46,694 bases of DNA from positions 1 to 46,694 of the forward strand of contig JAMFSN010000210.1 in assembly GCA_026225295.1 (NCBI GenBank). Reading direction: 5' to 3'. Shown here piece after piece: positions 1-9,001 of this stretch. Source of the DNA: Frankia alni (GTDB lineage Bacteria > Actinomycetota > Actinomycetes > Frankiales > Frankiaceae). The number at the start of each line of letters is the position of its first letter. Positions within the stretch are counted from its first letter, which is position 1. The position numbers were made by a program, and so were the translations under genes. The notes beneath the pieces were generated by a model. The model saw only the letters and a list, made by a program, of their open reading frames with translations, was not told the DNA's origin and did not search any database.

Positions 1-1427
1 CGGCCTCGACCTCGGCGCAGTACACGTTCTCGCCACCCCGGATGATCATGTCTTTGGCCCGGTCGACGACATAGACGAAGCCCTCGTCGTCAATGCGGGC
101 GATGTCGCCGCTGCGCAGCCAGCCGCCGCCGAACGTCGCGGACGTCTCGTCCGGCCGTCCCCAGTAGCCGCGGACGACATTCGGACCCCGGATCCACAGT
201 TCGCCGACCTCGCCGGTCGGCACGTCGTTCCCGTCGGCGTCGACCACCCGCAGGTCGACGACCGGTACCGGCACGCCGACGCTGCCGGGCCGGCGCTGAC
301 AGTCGACGCCCGCATTCGAGGTCGTGAGCGCGGAACGTCTCGGTCAGCCCGTAGCCGTTCGACGACGACCGGCCCGGGAACAGCTGCTCGAGGCGCCGGA
401 CCAGCTCGGGCGGCGCAGGCGCGCCGCCATAGCCGATCGACAGCACGCTGGAGGTGTCGCGGGTGGCCAGCGCCGGTGACTGCAGCACCTGCCACACCAT
501 GGCCGGCACACCGCCGAAGACCGTCACGCGTTCCCGTTCGATCAGTTCGAGCGCCCGCTCCGGGTTCCACCTGCGCATGAACACCAGCGTGCTGCCGCGG
601 GCCAGATGCGTGACCAGGCCGGAATGGCAGCCGGTGGCGTGGAAGAAGGGGACCGACAACAACCCGACGGCCCGGGCGTCCGGGTCCGGCACCGGCCTTC
701 CCGACCGCAGCCGGCTCCGCTCGGCCGCGTAGGCGACCGAGACGGGATTTCCGCAGATGTTGCGGTGGGTGCCGAGTGCGCCCTTCGGTCGCCCCGTCGT
801 CCCCGAGGTGTAGAAGATCGTGGCCGGATCGTCCGGGTCCAGCCCCACGGCCGGCAGTTCGGCGTCGACGGAGCGGTCGGCGACCAGGTCCGCCCAGCGC
901 ACCTCGCGACCTGAACCGGAGTCCCGGAGCGATTCGGGGCGGTCGTTGACGACCACCACCGACACATCGAGGTCGGCCAGCAGCCCGGCCAGCCGCCCGT
1001 TCCGTTCGGCGTCCACGAACGCCACCGTGGCGCCCGAATCCGCCAGGCCGTAGCGCAGCTCAGGCCCCGTCCACCAGGCGTTCAGCGGGACGACGACCGC
1101 GCCGGCGGCCGCGGCGGCCCAGAACGCGATCGACCATTCCGGCCGGTTGCGCATCGCGACGGCGACCCGGTCGCCCTTCCGCAAGCCGTACCGGTCGACC
1201 AGCACCGTCGCCAGGTGGGCGGCGGCCCGGAAATGCTTCTCGAAGGTGACCACATCGTCCTCGTGGACGATGAACGGCTGGTCGCCAAACGTGCGGCTGA
1301 GCTCGAGCAGCGAACGTAACGAGGTCGCGGCGTTCTTCCAGGCCCGCAGGCGGACGCCGGAGACGTCGACGTCGACCAGCTCGAACGGGGCCCCCGGGGC
1401 CGTCAGCCCGGCCTCGATCTCCGCCAT
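1..1427 (-). CDS. Acyl-CoA synthetase / AMP-dependent ligase, partial and frameshifted
   Basis: Class I adenylate-forming enzyme, expected to activate a carboxylic acid as acyl-AMP and transfer it to CoA. The P-loop-like AMP motif YTSGTTGRPKG is seen near 790-830, and the A5 motif GYGLTET near 340-360. Just after GYGLTET, around 332-338, the reading frame breaks: dropping one base restores a well-conserved C-terminal part (SALTTSNAGVDC, then PGSVGVPVPVVDLRVVDADG, LWIRG, GDIARIDDEGF, KDMIIRGGENVY) that stays open to the window edge. Unrepaired, the frame stops near position 90. The start is taken at ATG 1427 with GAAGG 7 nt upstream; in-frame GTG codons at 1481-1484 sit too close to an AGGAGG to be better. 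The 3' end lies outside the window. Either a real one-base mutation (pseudogene) or a sequence error; substrate unknown. Confidence 0.85.
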
Positions 1428-1710
1428 CGTCGGGCCTTCGAACGGCGCGCGGTGTGCGGAGGCCGGACCATCGATGACCACCACAGCCTCCTGCGGGGGA
1501 GCGGCTCGTCCGTCCGACCGATTATGAGTGCACTGTCTGCCCGCACGCCCCGATCGCCGGAGGTCGGTCGCCGGGGTCACGGACCGATCGGTGCCGATCG
1601 GGAAAGCGGGCGGACCGGTCCCGGTGCGCGGTGCCCGGTGGAATGATCGTCCGTGTGGTCGAGGTGGTCCTGGTCCGGGACGGCCCGGGACTGGTCGACC
1701 CGGCGGGTGT
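1428..1710. other. Intergenic gap upstream of the acyl-CoA synthetase
   Basis: 283 bp between two minus-strand genes. Reading toward the ligase, a CATAAT hexamer (1526 to 1521) is a plausible -10 box, but I see no clear -35. AGGAGG lies at 1492-1487 on the minus strand. Nothing else is supported. Confidence 0.3.
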
Positions 1711-2457
1711 TCAGGTCAGCCGGCGCAGGTAGCCGTGGTCGACCAGCCACTGCACGTTGAGGTTCCCCGGCGCCCCGGCGATCAGGGTCGCGTCGAGCTG
1801 GTACTGGATCCCGCCGCCCGGCTGAGCGAAGGCCGGCGCGATCGGTCCCGCGTCGACCATGAACGGCTTGAGCACCTCGTAGTCGTGGTAATTGCAGCCG
1901 GCGGCGGGCGTGCCGTCGAGGCTCTGGGGCGGGATCGATCGCGCCGCGTACGGGGTCCCGGCCGGGGCCAGGAAGGTGCCGTACTCGCTGCCGAACCGGT
2001 CGATGTCGGTTCCCGGCCGCAACGACCGGCGGAACTCGATCGGGTGGCCGCCCGGCCCGACGACGTAGCCGGACGCGGGCGGGTAACGCCAGCCGCCGGT
2101 TCCACCCACCGCCGTCGGGTCGTACCAGGTCGTGAGGAATGCGGCCGCTGACCGCCCGCCGGTCGGCCGGTAGAAGAACAGCTCCCGGCCGACCGGGCCG
2201 GTCAACGGCAGCCAGCGAGGCCCCAGTCGCGCGTCGCCGGCCAGGTGGTTCGCCGAGCACTCGTCCAGCCACGTCGCGTCGGCGCTCGCCGCCGACGACG
2301 CGACCGACCGGTGGACCGCCGCCCCCGCAGGTCCGGCTCCGGCTCCCGTGGCTGCCGTGGGGCTGGTGACCGTGGTCGGACTGGCGACCGCCGTAGCCGC
2401 GCCGCTCAGGACGAGGAGGGAGGCGCCGATCACGACCAGGCCACGGCGGATATCCAT
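1711..2457 (-). CDS. Secreted TNT-domain protein (NAD+ glycohydrolase family)
   Basis: 248 aa. Residues 1-26 form a typical Sec signal peptide (basic start, hydrophobic core, AVA-SP). After a Thr/Ala/Gly-rich linker, residues ~65-248 match the TNT domain (DUF4237) of the C-terminal toxin of mycobacterial CpnT. Seen are DRFGSEYG (153-160), FLAP-G-PYAARSIPP, NYHDYEV (189-195) and a GPIAPAFAQPGGGIQY block (204-219). The Arg, Tyr, His and Gln in these blocks sit where the family keeps its active-site residues, so NAD+ hydrolysis is plausible. No immunity factor is recognisable beside it, and there is no large delivery module: it is a small stand-alone secreted enzyme. It could act outside the cell or in competition with other microbes; that is inference. 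ATG start with GGAG upstream. Confidence 0.8.
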   Translation of the reverse strand: MDIRRGLVVIGASLLVLSGAATAVASPTTVTSPTAATGAGAGPAGAAVHRSVASSAASADATWLDECSANHLAGDARLGPRWLPLTGPVGRELFFYRPTGGRSAAAFLTTWYDPTAVGGTGGWRYPPASGYVVGPGGHPIEFRRSLRPGTDIDRFGSEYGTFLAPAGTPYAARSIPPQSLDGTPAAGCNYHDYEVLKPFMVDAGPIAPAFAQPGGGIQYQLDATLIAGAPGNLNVQWLVDHGYLRRLT

Positions 2458-2516
2458 GCCGACTCCGATGGTTACGTAGAGCGATTGATCCGGCTCGCAG
2501 AGTCAATCATCGGAGA

Positions 2517-3566
2517 TCATTCACGGTCAACGGGACTCGCCCGCCGTCCGCGGCTCACCTTGGAGCGCCGCCGGAGCTGGTCACCCGGGTCGGTCGCCAC
2601 GGGCCGCCGTACCGTCCGCGGCCTCGCTTCACCGGCCGGCACCGGCTCGCGGAAACCGTCGCGCCAGCTCCCGTAGCGCGGGCTCCAGCCGAGGTCCCGC
2701 TTGGCCCGGGCGTTCGAGGAGCCACGGATGCTGGTTGTCATGGACACCGCCACCGGCCCGCCGACGATCCGGGCCAGCCACGTCGGAATCCGCCGAGGTG
2801 GCTCGGCGCCGAGCGCGTCCGCCAGGAACGGTAGCCATTGCGACAGCGGCGCGGGCTCGTCGTCGACGATGTTGTAGAGCCCACCCGGGGCGCCGTGGTG
2901 CAGCGCGGCGACGGTCGCGGCGGCGGCATCATCGACGTGGATGAACGACCAGACTCCGGTGCCGTCGCCGACCAGCGGCAGCGCCCGCTTCCGGACCATG
3001 GCCGAGATCTCGTCGGAGGATCCCGGTCCGTAGAAGAGGCCGTACCGCAGCACGATCCCCTCGACGTCCCGGGCCGCCGGAACGACCTGCTCAAGGTGGG
3101 CGATCGCGGCCAGGCTCCGGCGCTGGGCGGCCGGCGGCCGGGGGTCGAGCGGGTCCTGCTCGGTCTTCACCGGACCTCCCGCGCGGATGTTCGGCCAGCC
3201 GGTGAAGCTCGCCACGATGACGCGCCGGACCCCCGCGCCGACCGCCGCGGCCAGCAGGTTGTCCGTTCCCCGGGTCCGTAGCTCGTTGGTGGCCGCGAAC
3301 TCCCGGTCGAAGCGCCGCAGGTTGCCCGGCCCGGCCAGGGCGGTCATCTGATGGATCACCGTCTCCGGATGCGCCTTGGCGACGACCTCGCCGACCGCGG
3401 CCGCGTCCAGCCCGTCCATCACGACCGGCTCGGCACCCAACGCCCGGAGCCGCTCGATCCGGGCCCGGCTCCGCGTGGTCGCCACCACGTTGTGTCCCTC
3501 GGCGATCAGCCGGGGGATCAACCGCCCACCGATCGCACCGGCCCCTCCCGCCACCAGTACCCGCAT
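2517..3566 (-). CDS. NAD(P)-dependent epimerase/dehydratase family protein (atypical extended SDR)
   Basis: 349 aa. The N-terminus shows the Rossmann dinucleotide motif GGAGAIGG (residues ~7-14), followed by a typical SDR fold: TGW near 125, RYGLFYGPG, then FIHVDDAAAATV. The usual catalytic YxxxK is not seen at the expected place; the segment there reads SLAAIAHLEQ, as in atypical SDRs. The C-terminal ~30 residues are very Arg-rich and may be a low-value extension. The start is ATG 3566, with AAAGGA a short distance upstream; the frame stays open further upstream, but the MRVLVAGGAGAIG start fits the family. Substrate unknown. A 15-bp palindrome lies ~120 bp upstream of the start. Confidence 0.8.
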   Translation of the reverse strand: MRVLVAGGAGAIGGRLIPRLIAEGHNVVATTRSRARIERLRALGAEPVVMDGLDAAAVGEVVAKAHPETVIHQMTALAGPGNLRRFDREFAATNELRTRGTDNLLAAAVGAGVRRVIVASFTGWPNIRAGGPVKTEQDPLDPRPPAAQRRSLAAIAHLEQVVPAARDVEGIVLRYGLFYGPGSSDEISAMVRKRALPLVGDGTGVWSFIHVDDAAAATVAALHHGAPGGLYNIVDDEPAPLSQWLPFLADALGAEPPRRIPTWLARIVGGPVAVSMTTSIRGSSNARAKRDLGWSPRYGSWRDGFREPVPAGEARPRTVRRPVATDPGDQLRRRSKVSRGRRASPVDRE

Positions 3567-3684
3567 GTCGATGTCCTTTCCGTTCCGACCCTGGGTTGCC
3601 TGCCCCTCTTGGACGAGGAAGACCGTTGGTCTGTGACACCCCGGCCGGCCGGGTCGGCCGAAAGGTGCGAAGAAAAAAGCAGAT

Positions 3685-3699
3685 TGCACAATTTGTGCA
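3685..3699. promoter_or_regulatory. Perfect 15-bp palindrome, probable operator
   Basis: TGCACAATTTGTGCA is two 7-bp arms around one central base, inside a locally A/T-rich patch (3660-3715) of an otherwise very GC-rich gap. It lies 119-133 bp upstream of the SDR start codon. The form suits a dimeric repressor such as TetR or MarR types. No regulator gene is adjacent, so the partner is unknown. The rest of the 259-bp gap (3567-3825) holds only the RBS. Confidence 0.5.
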
Positions 3700-3825
3700 G
3701 GTAGATGATTCGGAGCGGGGCTCCGAACTTCGGGGCACCAGAAATCCGGCCGGCCGGACGTCCGGTCGGGCGCTTGCGCCGAACGTTGGTTGTGTTCGTC
3801 GCGGCCGGCGGCTGAAGTCGGGGGA

Positions 3826-4422
3826 TCAGGTGCTCCGGCCGCGGCGAACACCGCGTGGACCCGGCCCGGCCGTCCACTCCTCATCGAGCATCGCGAAGAC
3901 CAGCTCGTCGCTCCACCCGCCCTTGAACCATTCGTTGCTCAGCAGGTGTGCTTCCTGGCGCATCCCGAGCCGGGTGGCCAGCCGGGCCGAATCGGCGTTG
4001 CGCGCGTCCACCCGGGCGACCACCCGGCGCAGACCGAGATCATCGAAGGCCAGACCCAGCATGGTCCGCACCGCTTCGGTGGCGTAACCCCGGCCGCCGT
4101 GCGCCGGATGCAGGATGTAGCCGATCTCGCCCGACCGGTGCTCAAGGCTGTGCAGCATGAGGATCACGTCGCCGACCAGCTCGCCGGTGGCCGTCACCTC
4201 GATCCCGAGGGTCAGGTTCTGGCCCTCGTCGTCGATGGTGGTGTTGGCCCAGTGGCCGGCCAGCCGCTTGGCGATCTCGGCGGCATCCATCGGCTCGAAC
4301 GGAACCCAGCGACACGCCTCCGGGATGGACCGGTAGGCCAGCAGCGCGTCCGCGTCGCTCGCGCCGAGCGGTCGCAGCCTCAGGCGTTCGGTGCTGATCG
4401 GATAGTCGGGACGGAGTCGCAT
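3826..4422 (-). CDS. GNAT family N-acetyltransferase (RimJ/RimL type)
   Basis: 198 aa. N-terminal TERLRLRPLGASDADAL is the usual opening of the RimJ/RimL branch. The acetyl-CoA-binding segment is HPAHGGRGYATEAVRTML (residues ~103-120; pattern RxxGxG/A as GGRGYAT), followed by DARNADSARLATRLGMRQEAH, the conserved end of the fold. Likely acetylates a small amine or a protein N-terminus; the substrate cannot be told. It follows the second GNAT gene by 35 bp on the same strand, so the two probably share a transcript. The C-terminal GPRGVRRGRST tail is basic and low complexity. Confidence 0.88.
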   Translation of the reverse strand: MRLRPDYPISTERLRLRPLGASDADALLAYRSIPEACRWVPFEPMDAAEIAKRLAGHWANTTIDDEGQNLTLGIEVTATGELVGDVILMLHSLEHRSGEIGYILHPAHGGRGYATEAVRTMLGLAFDDLGLRRVVARVDARNADSARLATRLGMRQEAHLLSNEWFKGGWSDELVFAMLDEEWTAGPGPRGVRRGRST

Positions 4423-4457
4423 GGGTTCATCCTCCCGGGCCCCGCCGCGACCCGGCC

Positions 4458-4943
4458 TTACAGGCGGATCTCGAAGTGATGCAGGTCGGCGTCCGCCGCG
4501 AGCGCCTCGAACCCGGCCCGGCGGAGGGTCTTCCGCGAGGCGATGTTGTCGGGGTCGGTGTCCGCGCGGACCCGGCTCACGCCGTGATCGCGGGCGATCG
4601 TCAGCAGCGCGCTCAGCGCCTCGGCCGCGTATCCGTGTCCGCGGGCTCCGGGAGCCAGTCCGTAGCCGATTTCCACCACGCCGGCCGCGGGTGGCCCGAT
4701 GAACCCGATCCCGCCGATCGCCAGGCCGTCCGCCCGCCGGGTGAGCTGGTAATAGCCGAACGGGCGCTGCTCCCCGTGCTGCTCACTGGCCTGGAGGAAG
4801 CCACCGAGCGCTCTGAGATCGCCGTCGAACGGGTAGTCCGGCGCCCACGCGTCGCTCCCGTCGGGCGCGCGGTCGTGGATGCGCCGCGCCTCGGCGGCGT
4901 CCACCGCGTGCAGGCCCAACCGGGCCGTCCGGACATCGGTCAT
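4458..4943 (-). CDS. GNAT family N-acetyltransferase
   Basis: 161 aa. The core motif LAPGARGHGYAAEALSALL (acetyl-CoA pyrophosphate loop RGHGYA) and the closing DTDPDNIASRKTLRRAGFE identify GNAT. The ATG at 4943 begins MTDVRTARLGLH, the natural family start. The frame runs on upstream to 5294, but that part is a nucleotidyltransferase-like remnant and not part of this enzyme. Only a weak RBS is seen. Same strand as, and 35 bp upstream of, the other acetyltransferase. Not closely similar to it, so not a recent duplicate. Confidence 0.82.
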   Translation of the reverse strand: MTDVRTARLGLHAVDAAEARRIHDRAPDGSDAWAPDYPFDGDLRALGGFLQASEQHGEQRPFGYYQLTRRADGLAIGGIGFIGPPAAGVVEIGYGLAPGARGHGYAAEALSALLTIARDHGVSRVRADTDPDNIASRKTLRRAGFEALAADADLHHFEIRL

Positions 4944-5033
4944 GGCCGCAGTCAATCCGCCCGGTCCACCTCGCCGCAAGCGCATTTTCGCCGGCGGCCC
5001 CGGAGCCGAGGCCGGCCGCGTCGCGTCGCTCAC

Positions 5034-5141
5034 CGGCCGCGGGGCGCTGACCGCCCGGCGGATGGCCCCGACGAGTCGAGGACGGTCGGCGGGGTCCACG
5101 TGGTCGAGCACGACGAGCAGGTCCAGGTCGCGGTCCGGGCC
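5034..5141 (-). pseudogene. Remnant of a nucleotidyltransferase-domain gene
   Basis: In the minus frame, upstream of and in phase with the GNAT gene, about 36 codons read [20 protein letters not shown] and then [14 protein letters not shown]. This matches the DxD-containing core of small Pol-beta-like nucleotidyltransferases (normally preceded by a GS motif). The GS motif and the rest of the domain are missing. Upstream, the sequence dissolves into a 21-bp tandem repeat, and downstream the frame loses similarity. I read it as a decayed gene fragment. Confidence 0.5.
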
Positions 5142-5155
5142 TTCTCCCTTCACTG

Positions 5156-5197
5156 GGTGGCTCGCGGTCAGTAGGCGGTGGCTCGCGATCAGTAGGC
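5156..5197. repeat. 21-bp direct tandem repeat, two copies
   Basis: Units 5156-5176 and 5177-5197 differ at one base (core GGCTCGCGRTCAGTAGGC). They lie between the MBL-hydrolase stop and the nucleotidyltransferase remnant. Probably a slippage duplication. Confidence 0.7.
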
Positions 5198-5209
5198 GCC
5201 CGCCGGGCG

Positions 5210-5872
5210 CTACCAGCCCCTCGCCCGCCACTCCGCGAGCTGCGGGCGCTCGGCGCCCACCGTCGAGTCCTTGCCGTGACCGGGGTAGATCCACGTCGCG
5301 TCGGGCAGCGGACCGAATACCTTGGCCTCGAGCCCGTCCATCAAGCTGGCGAAGTCGTCGGGGTTTGTTGTCCGGCCAGGGCCCCCGGGGAACAGGCAGT
5401 CGCCGGTGAACAGATGGGGCGCGGCCGGATCGACGTCGTACAGCAGCGCGATCGACCCCGGGGTGTGGCCGACCAGGTGGATCGCGCGCAGCCGGACGTC
5501 GCCGACCGCGATCTCGTCGCCGTCGTGGACGATCCGGGCGGTCGGGACGGCGATGGCGGGGGCGTCAGCCTCGTGGGCGACCGTGGTGGCGCCGGTCGCG
5601 GACGTGACCGGCGCCAGCGCCTGGACGTGGTCGAAGTGCCGGTGGGTGGTCACGATCGTGGCCAGACCCGGTTCCCCGATCAGCCCGAGCAGCGTCTCCG
5701 GCTCGGCCGCGGCGTCGACCAGCAGCTGCTCACCGGTCCGGGAACAGCGCAGCAGGTAGCAGTTGTTGTCGTACCCGCCGACCGCGACCTTCGTGACCGT
5801 GAGGCCTGGGAGTTCGCGGGTGGCGGACGGTCCGCCGACCGTCACGTCGCCGGTGTAGGTGGACGCGCTCAT
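5210..5872 (-). CDS. MBL-fold metallo-hydrolase (glyoxalase II-like)
   Basis: 220 aa. The metal-binding motif THRHFDH (H77, H79, D81, H82) is followed by the second-site residues in [21 protein letters not shown] and YPGHG, the pattern of the glyoxalase II / persulfide dioxygenase-like hydrolases. N-terminal DNNCYLL is also typical. Likely hydrolyses a thioester or similar substrate in the cytoplasm; exact substrate unknown. ATG 5872 is preceded by AAAGGA with good spacing. It is divergent from uvrA across a 159-bp gap. Confidence 0.88.
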   Translation of the reverse strand: MSASTYTGDVTVGGPSATRELPGLTVTKVAVGGYDNNCYLLRCSRTGEQLLVDAAAEPETLLGLIGEPGLATIVTTHRHFDHVQALAPVTSATGATTVAHEADAPAIAVPTARIVHDGDEIAVGDVRLRAIHLVGHTPGSIALLYDVDPAAPHLFTGDCLFPGGPGRTTNPDDFASLMDGLEAKVFGPLPDATWIYPGHGKDSTVGAERPQLAEWRARGW

Positions 5873-6031
5873 CGCGGTTCCTTTCGGGTGGGCCCGCCGC
5901 AGCCGTCCGAAGAACTGTCGGACCTTCTCCGTAGCATGGCAGCTGCCCACCCTGACCGTGGCAATTGTGAGTCCCTACCCCTGGATAACCCTCATCCACT
6001 CTCGTCCACCCACTGCCCGAAGGATCCGTCG

Positions 6032-9001
6032 ATGGTCGACCGTCTCGTCGTGCGCGGCGCGCGTGAGCACAACCTTCGCGATGTCGATCTTGATCTGCCG
6101 CGTGACAGTCTGATCGTCTTCACCGGCCTGTCGGGGTCGGGCAAGTCGAGCCTCGCGTTCGACACGATCTTCGCGGAGGGTCAGCGGCGGTACGTCGAGT
6201 CGTTGTCCGCGTACGCGCGCCAGTTCCTCGGTCAGATGGACAAGCCCGACGTCGACTTCATCGAGGGTCTGTCGCCGGCGGTGTCGATCGACCAGAAGTC
6301 GACCTCCCGCAACCCGCGGTCCACGGTCGGGACGATCACCGAGGTGTACGACTACCTGCGGTTGCTCTTCGCGCGCATCGGGCACCCGCACTGCCCGCAC
6401 TGTGGCCGGCCGATCTCCCGGCAGACCCCCCAGCAGATCGTCGACCGGCTGCTGGAGATGTCGGAGGGTACCCGGTTCCAGGTGCTGGCCCCGGTCGTGC
6501 GCGGCCGCAAGGGCGAGTACGTGGAGCTGTTCGCCGACCTGCAGAGCCAGGGCTTCTCGCGGGTCCGGGTCGACGGCGAGGTGCACCCGCTGACCGAGCC
6601 GCCCAAGCTGGAGAAGCAGCGCAAGCACACGATCGAGGTGGTGGTCGACCGACTCTCGGCCAAGGCGTCGGCCAAGCGGCGGTTGACCGACTCGGTCGAG
6701 ACGGCGCTCCGGCTGGGCGGCGGACTGGTGCTGATCGACTTCGTCGACCAGCCGGCCGACGACCCCGAGCGCGAGCGGATGTACTCCGAACATCTGGCCT
6801 GCCTGTACGACAACCTGTCGTTCGAGGAGCTCGAGCCGCGCTCGTTCTCGTTCAACTCGCCGTACGGCGCGTGCCCGGACTGCACCGGCCTCGGGACCCG
6901 CAAAGAGGTCGACCCCGAGCTGGTCGTCCCCGACCCGACCGCGTCGCTGGCCGACGGGGCGATCCAGCCCTGGTCGAGCGGACACAACAAGGAGTACTTC
7001 CAGCGGCTGCTGCAGTCCCTGGCCGAAGACATGGGCTTCCGGCTCGACACGCCGTGGGAGCGACTGCCCAAGAAGGTGCGCGAAGCCGTTCTGCACGGCC
7101 GGGGCGAGACGGAGATCCACGTCCGCTACACCAACCGGTACGGGCGGCAGCGGTCGTACTACACCTCCTTCGAGGGGGTGCTCGGCTTCCTGGAGCGGCG
7201 CCACAACGAGGCCGAGTCGGAGACCAGCCGCGAGCGGTACGAGGGCTACATGCGCGATGTGCCCTGCCCGACCTGCCGGGGGGCCCGGCTCAAGCCGGAG
7301 TCGCTGGCCGTCACGATCGGCGGGCGGTCGCTCGCCGAGATCGCCGGCCTGCCGATCGGGGACTGCGCGGAGTTCCTGCGGGGGCTGGAGCTGAGTGAGC
7401 GGGAAACGACGATCGCCGGCCGGGTCCTGAAGGAGGTCGACGCCCGGTTGGTGTTCCTGCTCGACGTCGGGCTCGACTACCTCTCGCTGGACCGGACGTC
7501 CGGCACGCTGGCCGGCGGCGAGGCGCAGCGTATCCGGCTCGCCACCCAGATCGGGTCGGGCCTGGTGGGGGTCCTGTACGTGCTCGACGAACCCTCGATC
7601 GGGCTCCACCAGCGCGACAACCGCCGGCTCATCGCGACCCTTGAGCGCCTGCGCGACCTCGGCAACACCCTGATCGTGGTCGAGCACGACGAGGACACCA
7701 TCCGGGCGTCCGACTGGGTGGTCGACATCGGCCCCGGCGCCGGCGAACACGGCGGCAACGTGGTCGTGTCCGGTCACCTGGAAGACCTGCTGGCGTCCGA
7801 GGAGTCGATGACCGGGGCGTACCTGTCGGGTCGGCGGCAGATCCCGCTGCCCGAGGCCCGACGCAAGCCGACCCGCGGGCGGGAGCTGACCGTGCACGAC
7901 GCCCGCGAGCACAACCTGCGCGACGTCACCGTCAGCTTCCCGCTCGGGTGTCTGGTCGCGGTGACGGGCGTGTCCGGGTCCGGCAAGTCCACGCTGGTCA
8001 ACGACATTCTGGCGGCGGTGCTGGCCAACAAGCTCAACGGCGCGCGGGAGGTGCCCGGGCGGCACCGCACCGTGAGCGGGCTGGCCGAGCTGGACAAGGT
8101 CGTGCGGGTCGACCAGTCGCCGATCGGGCGCACCCCGCGGTCCAACCCGGCCACGTACACCGGCGTCTTCGATCACGTCCGGAGGCTGTTCGCCGAGACA
8201 ACCGACGCGAAGGTGCGCGGCTACCTGCCCGGCCGGTTCTCGTTCAACGTCAAGGGCGGCCGGTGCGAGGCCTGCGCGGGCGACGGCACGATCAAGATCG
8301 AGATGAATTTTCTGCCCGACGTCTATGTCCCGTGCGAGGTCTGCCAGGGCGCCCGGTACAACCGCGAGACCCTGGAAGTGCAGTTCAAGGGCAAGAACAT
8401 CGCCGAGATCCTCGACATGCCGATCGAGGAGGCGGCCGACTTCTTCGGCGCCGTTCCCGCGATCGCGCGTCACCTGCGGACCCTCAACGATGTCGGGCTG
8501 GGGTACGTGCGGCTGGGTCAGCCGGCCCCGACCCTGTCCGGCGGCGAGGCGCAGCGGGTGAAACTGGCCACCGAGCTTCAGCGCCGGTCCACCGGGCGGA
8601 CGGCGTACGTTCTCGACGAACCGACCACCGGCCTGCACTTCGAGGACATCCGGAAGTTGCTCGGCGTCCTCGGCCGGCTGGTCGACGCGGGCAACACCGT
8701 GATCGTCATTGAGCACAACCTGGACGTCATCAAGACGGCCGACTGGGTGGTCGACATGGGTCCGGAAGGTGGCGTGGGTGGCGGTCGGGTGGTCGCCGAG
8801 GGGCCGCCGGAACTGATCGCCGCGACGCCCGAGAGTCACACCGGGACGTTCCTGCGCGAGATCCTCGGCGACCGGGTGCCGGAGATCGCGTCTTCGGCGT
8901 CGTCTTCGGTGGGAGCGTCCACCACCACGGGCAAGGGAACGGGCCAGTCCCGCCCGCCCCGAACTCCGCGCCGCCGAACAGAGCCCGCGGCCGCCCACTG
9001 A
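6032..9001 (+). CDS. uvrA: Excinuclease ABC subunit A
   Basis: 989 aa, full length. UvrA finds bulky DNA lesions together with UvrB in nucleotide excision repair. It has two ABC ATPase units: the first Walker A is GLSGSGKSS (residues 32-40) with signature [12 protein letters not shown] near 7505-7540. The second is GVSGSGKST (~646-654) with [12 protein letters not shown] near 8540-8575. Zinc-finger cysteines are visible in [24 protein letters not shown] and CEACAGDG...[13 protein letters not shown] 6032 has AAGGA upstream. The C-terminal ~40 residues are a Ser/Thr/Pro/Arg-rich tail. I find no LexA box in the upstream gap, although uvrA is often SOS-controlled. uvrC lies 1.5 kb downstream. Confidence 0.97.
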   Translation: MVDRLVVRGAREHNLRDVDLDLPRDSLIVFTGLSGSGKSSLAFDTIFAEGQRRYVESLSAYARQFLGQMDKPDVDFIEGLSPAVSIDQKSTSRNPRSTVGTITEVYDYLRLLFARIGHPHCPHCGRPISRQTPQQIVDRLLEMSEGTRFQVLAPVVRGRKGEYVELFADLQSQGFSRVRVDGEVHPLTEPPKLEKQRKHTIEVVVDRLSAKASAKRRLTDSVETALRLGGGLVLIDFVDQPADDPERERMYSEHLACLYDNLSFEELEPRSFSFNSPYGACPDCTGLGTRKEVDPELVVPDPTASLADGAIQPWSSGHNKEYFQRLLQSLAEDMGFRLDTPWERLPKKVREAVLHGRGETEIHVRYTNRYGRQRSYYTSFEGVLGFLERRHNEAESETSRERYEGYMRDVPCPTCRGARLKPESLAVTIGGRSLAEIAGLPIGDCAEFLRGLELSERETTIAGRVLKEVDARLVFLLDVGLDYLSLDRTSGTLAGGEAQRIRLATQIGSGLVGVLYVLDEPSIGLHQRDNRRLIATLERLRDLGNTLIVVEHDEDTIRASDWVVDIGPGAGEHGGNVVVSGHLEDLLASEESMTGAYLSGRRQIPLPEARRKPTRGRELTVHDAREHNLRDVTVSFPLGCLVAVTGVSGSGKSTLVNDILAAVLANKLNGAREVPGRHRTVSGLAELDKVVRVDQSPIGRTPRSNPATYTGVFDHVRRLFAETTDAKVRGYLPGRFSFNVKGGRCEACAGDGTIKIEMNFLPDVYVPCEVCQGARYNRETLEVQFKGKNIAEILDMPIEEAADFFGAVPAIARHLRTLNDVGLGYVRLGQPAPTLSGGEAQRVKLATELQRRSTGRTAYVLDEPTTGLHFEDIRKLLGVLGRLVDAGNTVIVIEHNLDVIKTADWVVDMGPEGGVGGGRVVAEGPPELIAATPESHTGTFLREILGDRVPEIASSASSSVGASTTTGKGTGQSRPPRTPRRRTEPAAAH

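Noticed and set aside
1711..2457. Toxin-immunity pair with the neighbouring SDR or acyl-CoA synthetase
   Set aside because: Neither neighbour resembles a known TNT immunity factor, and spacing does not suggest a paired unit.
5873..6031. LexA box upstream of uvrA
   Set aside because: GAACTGTCGGACCTTC was considered but does not fit TCGAAC-N4-GTTCGA.
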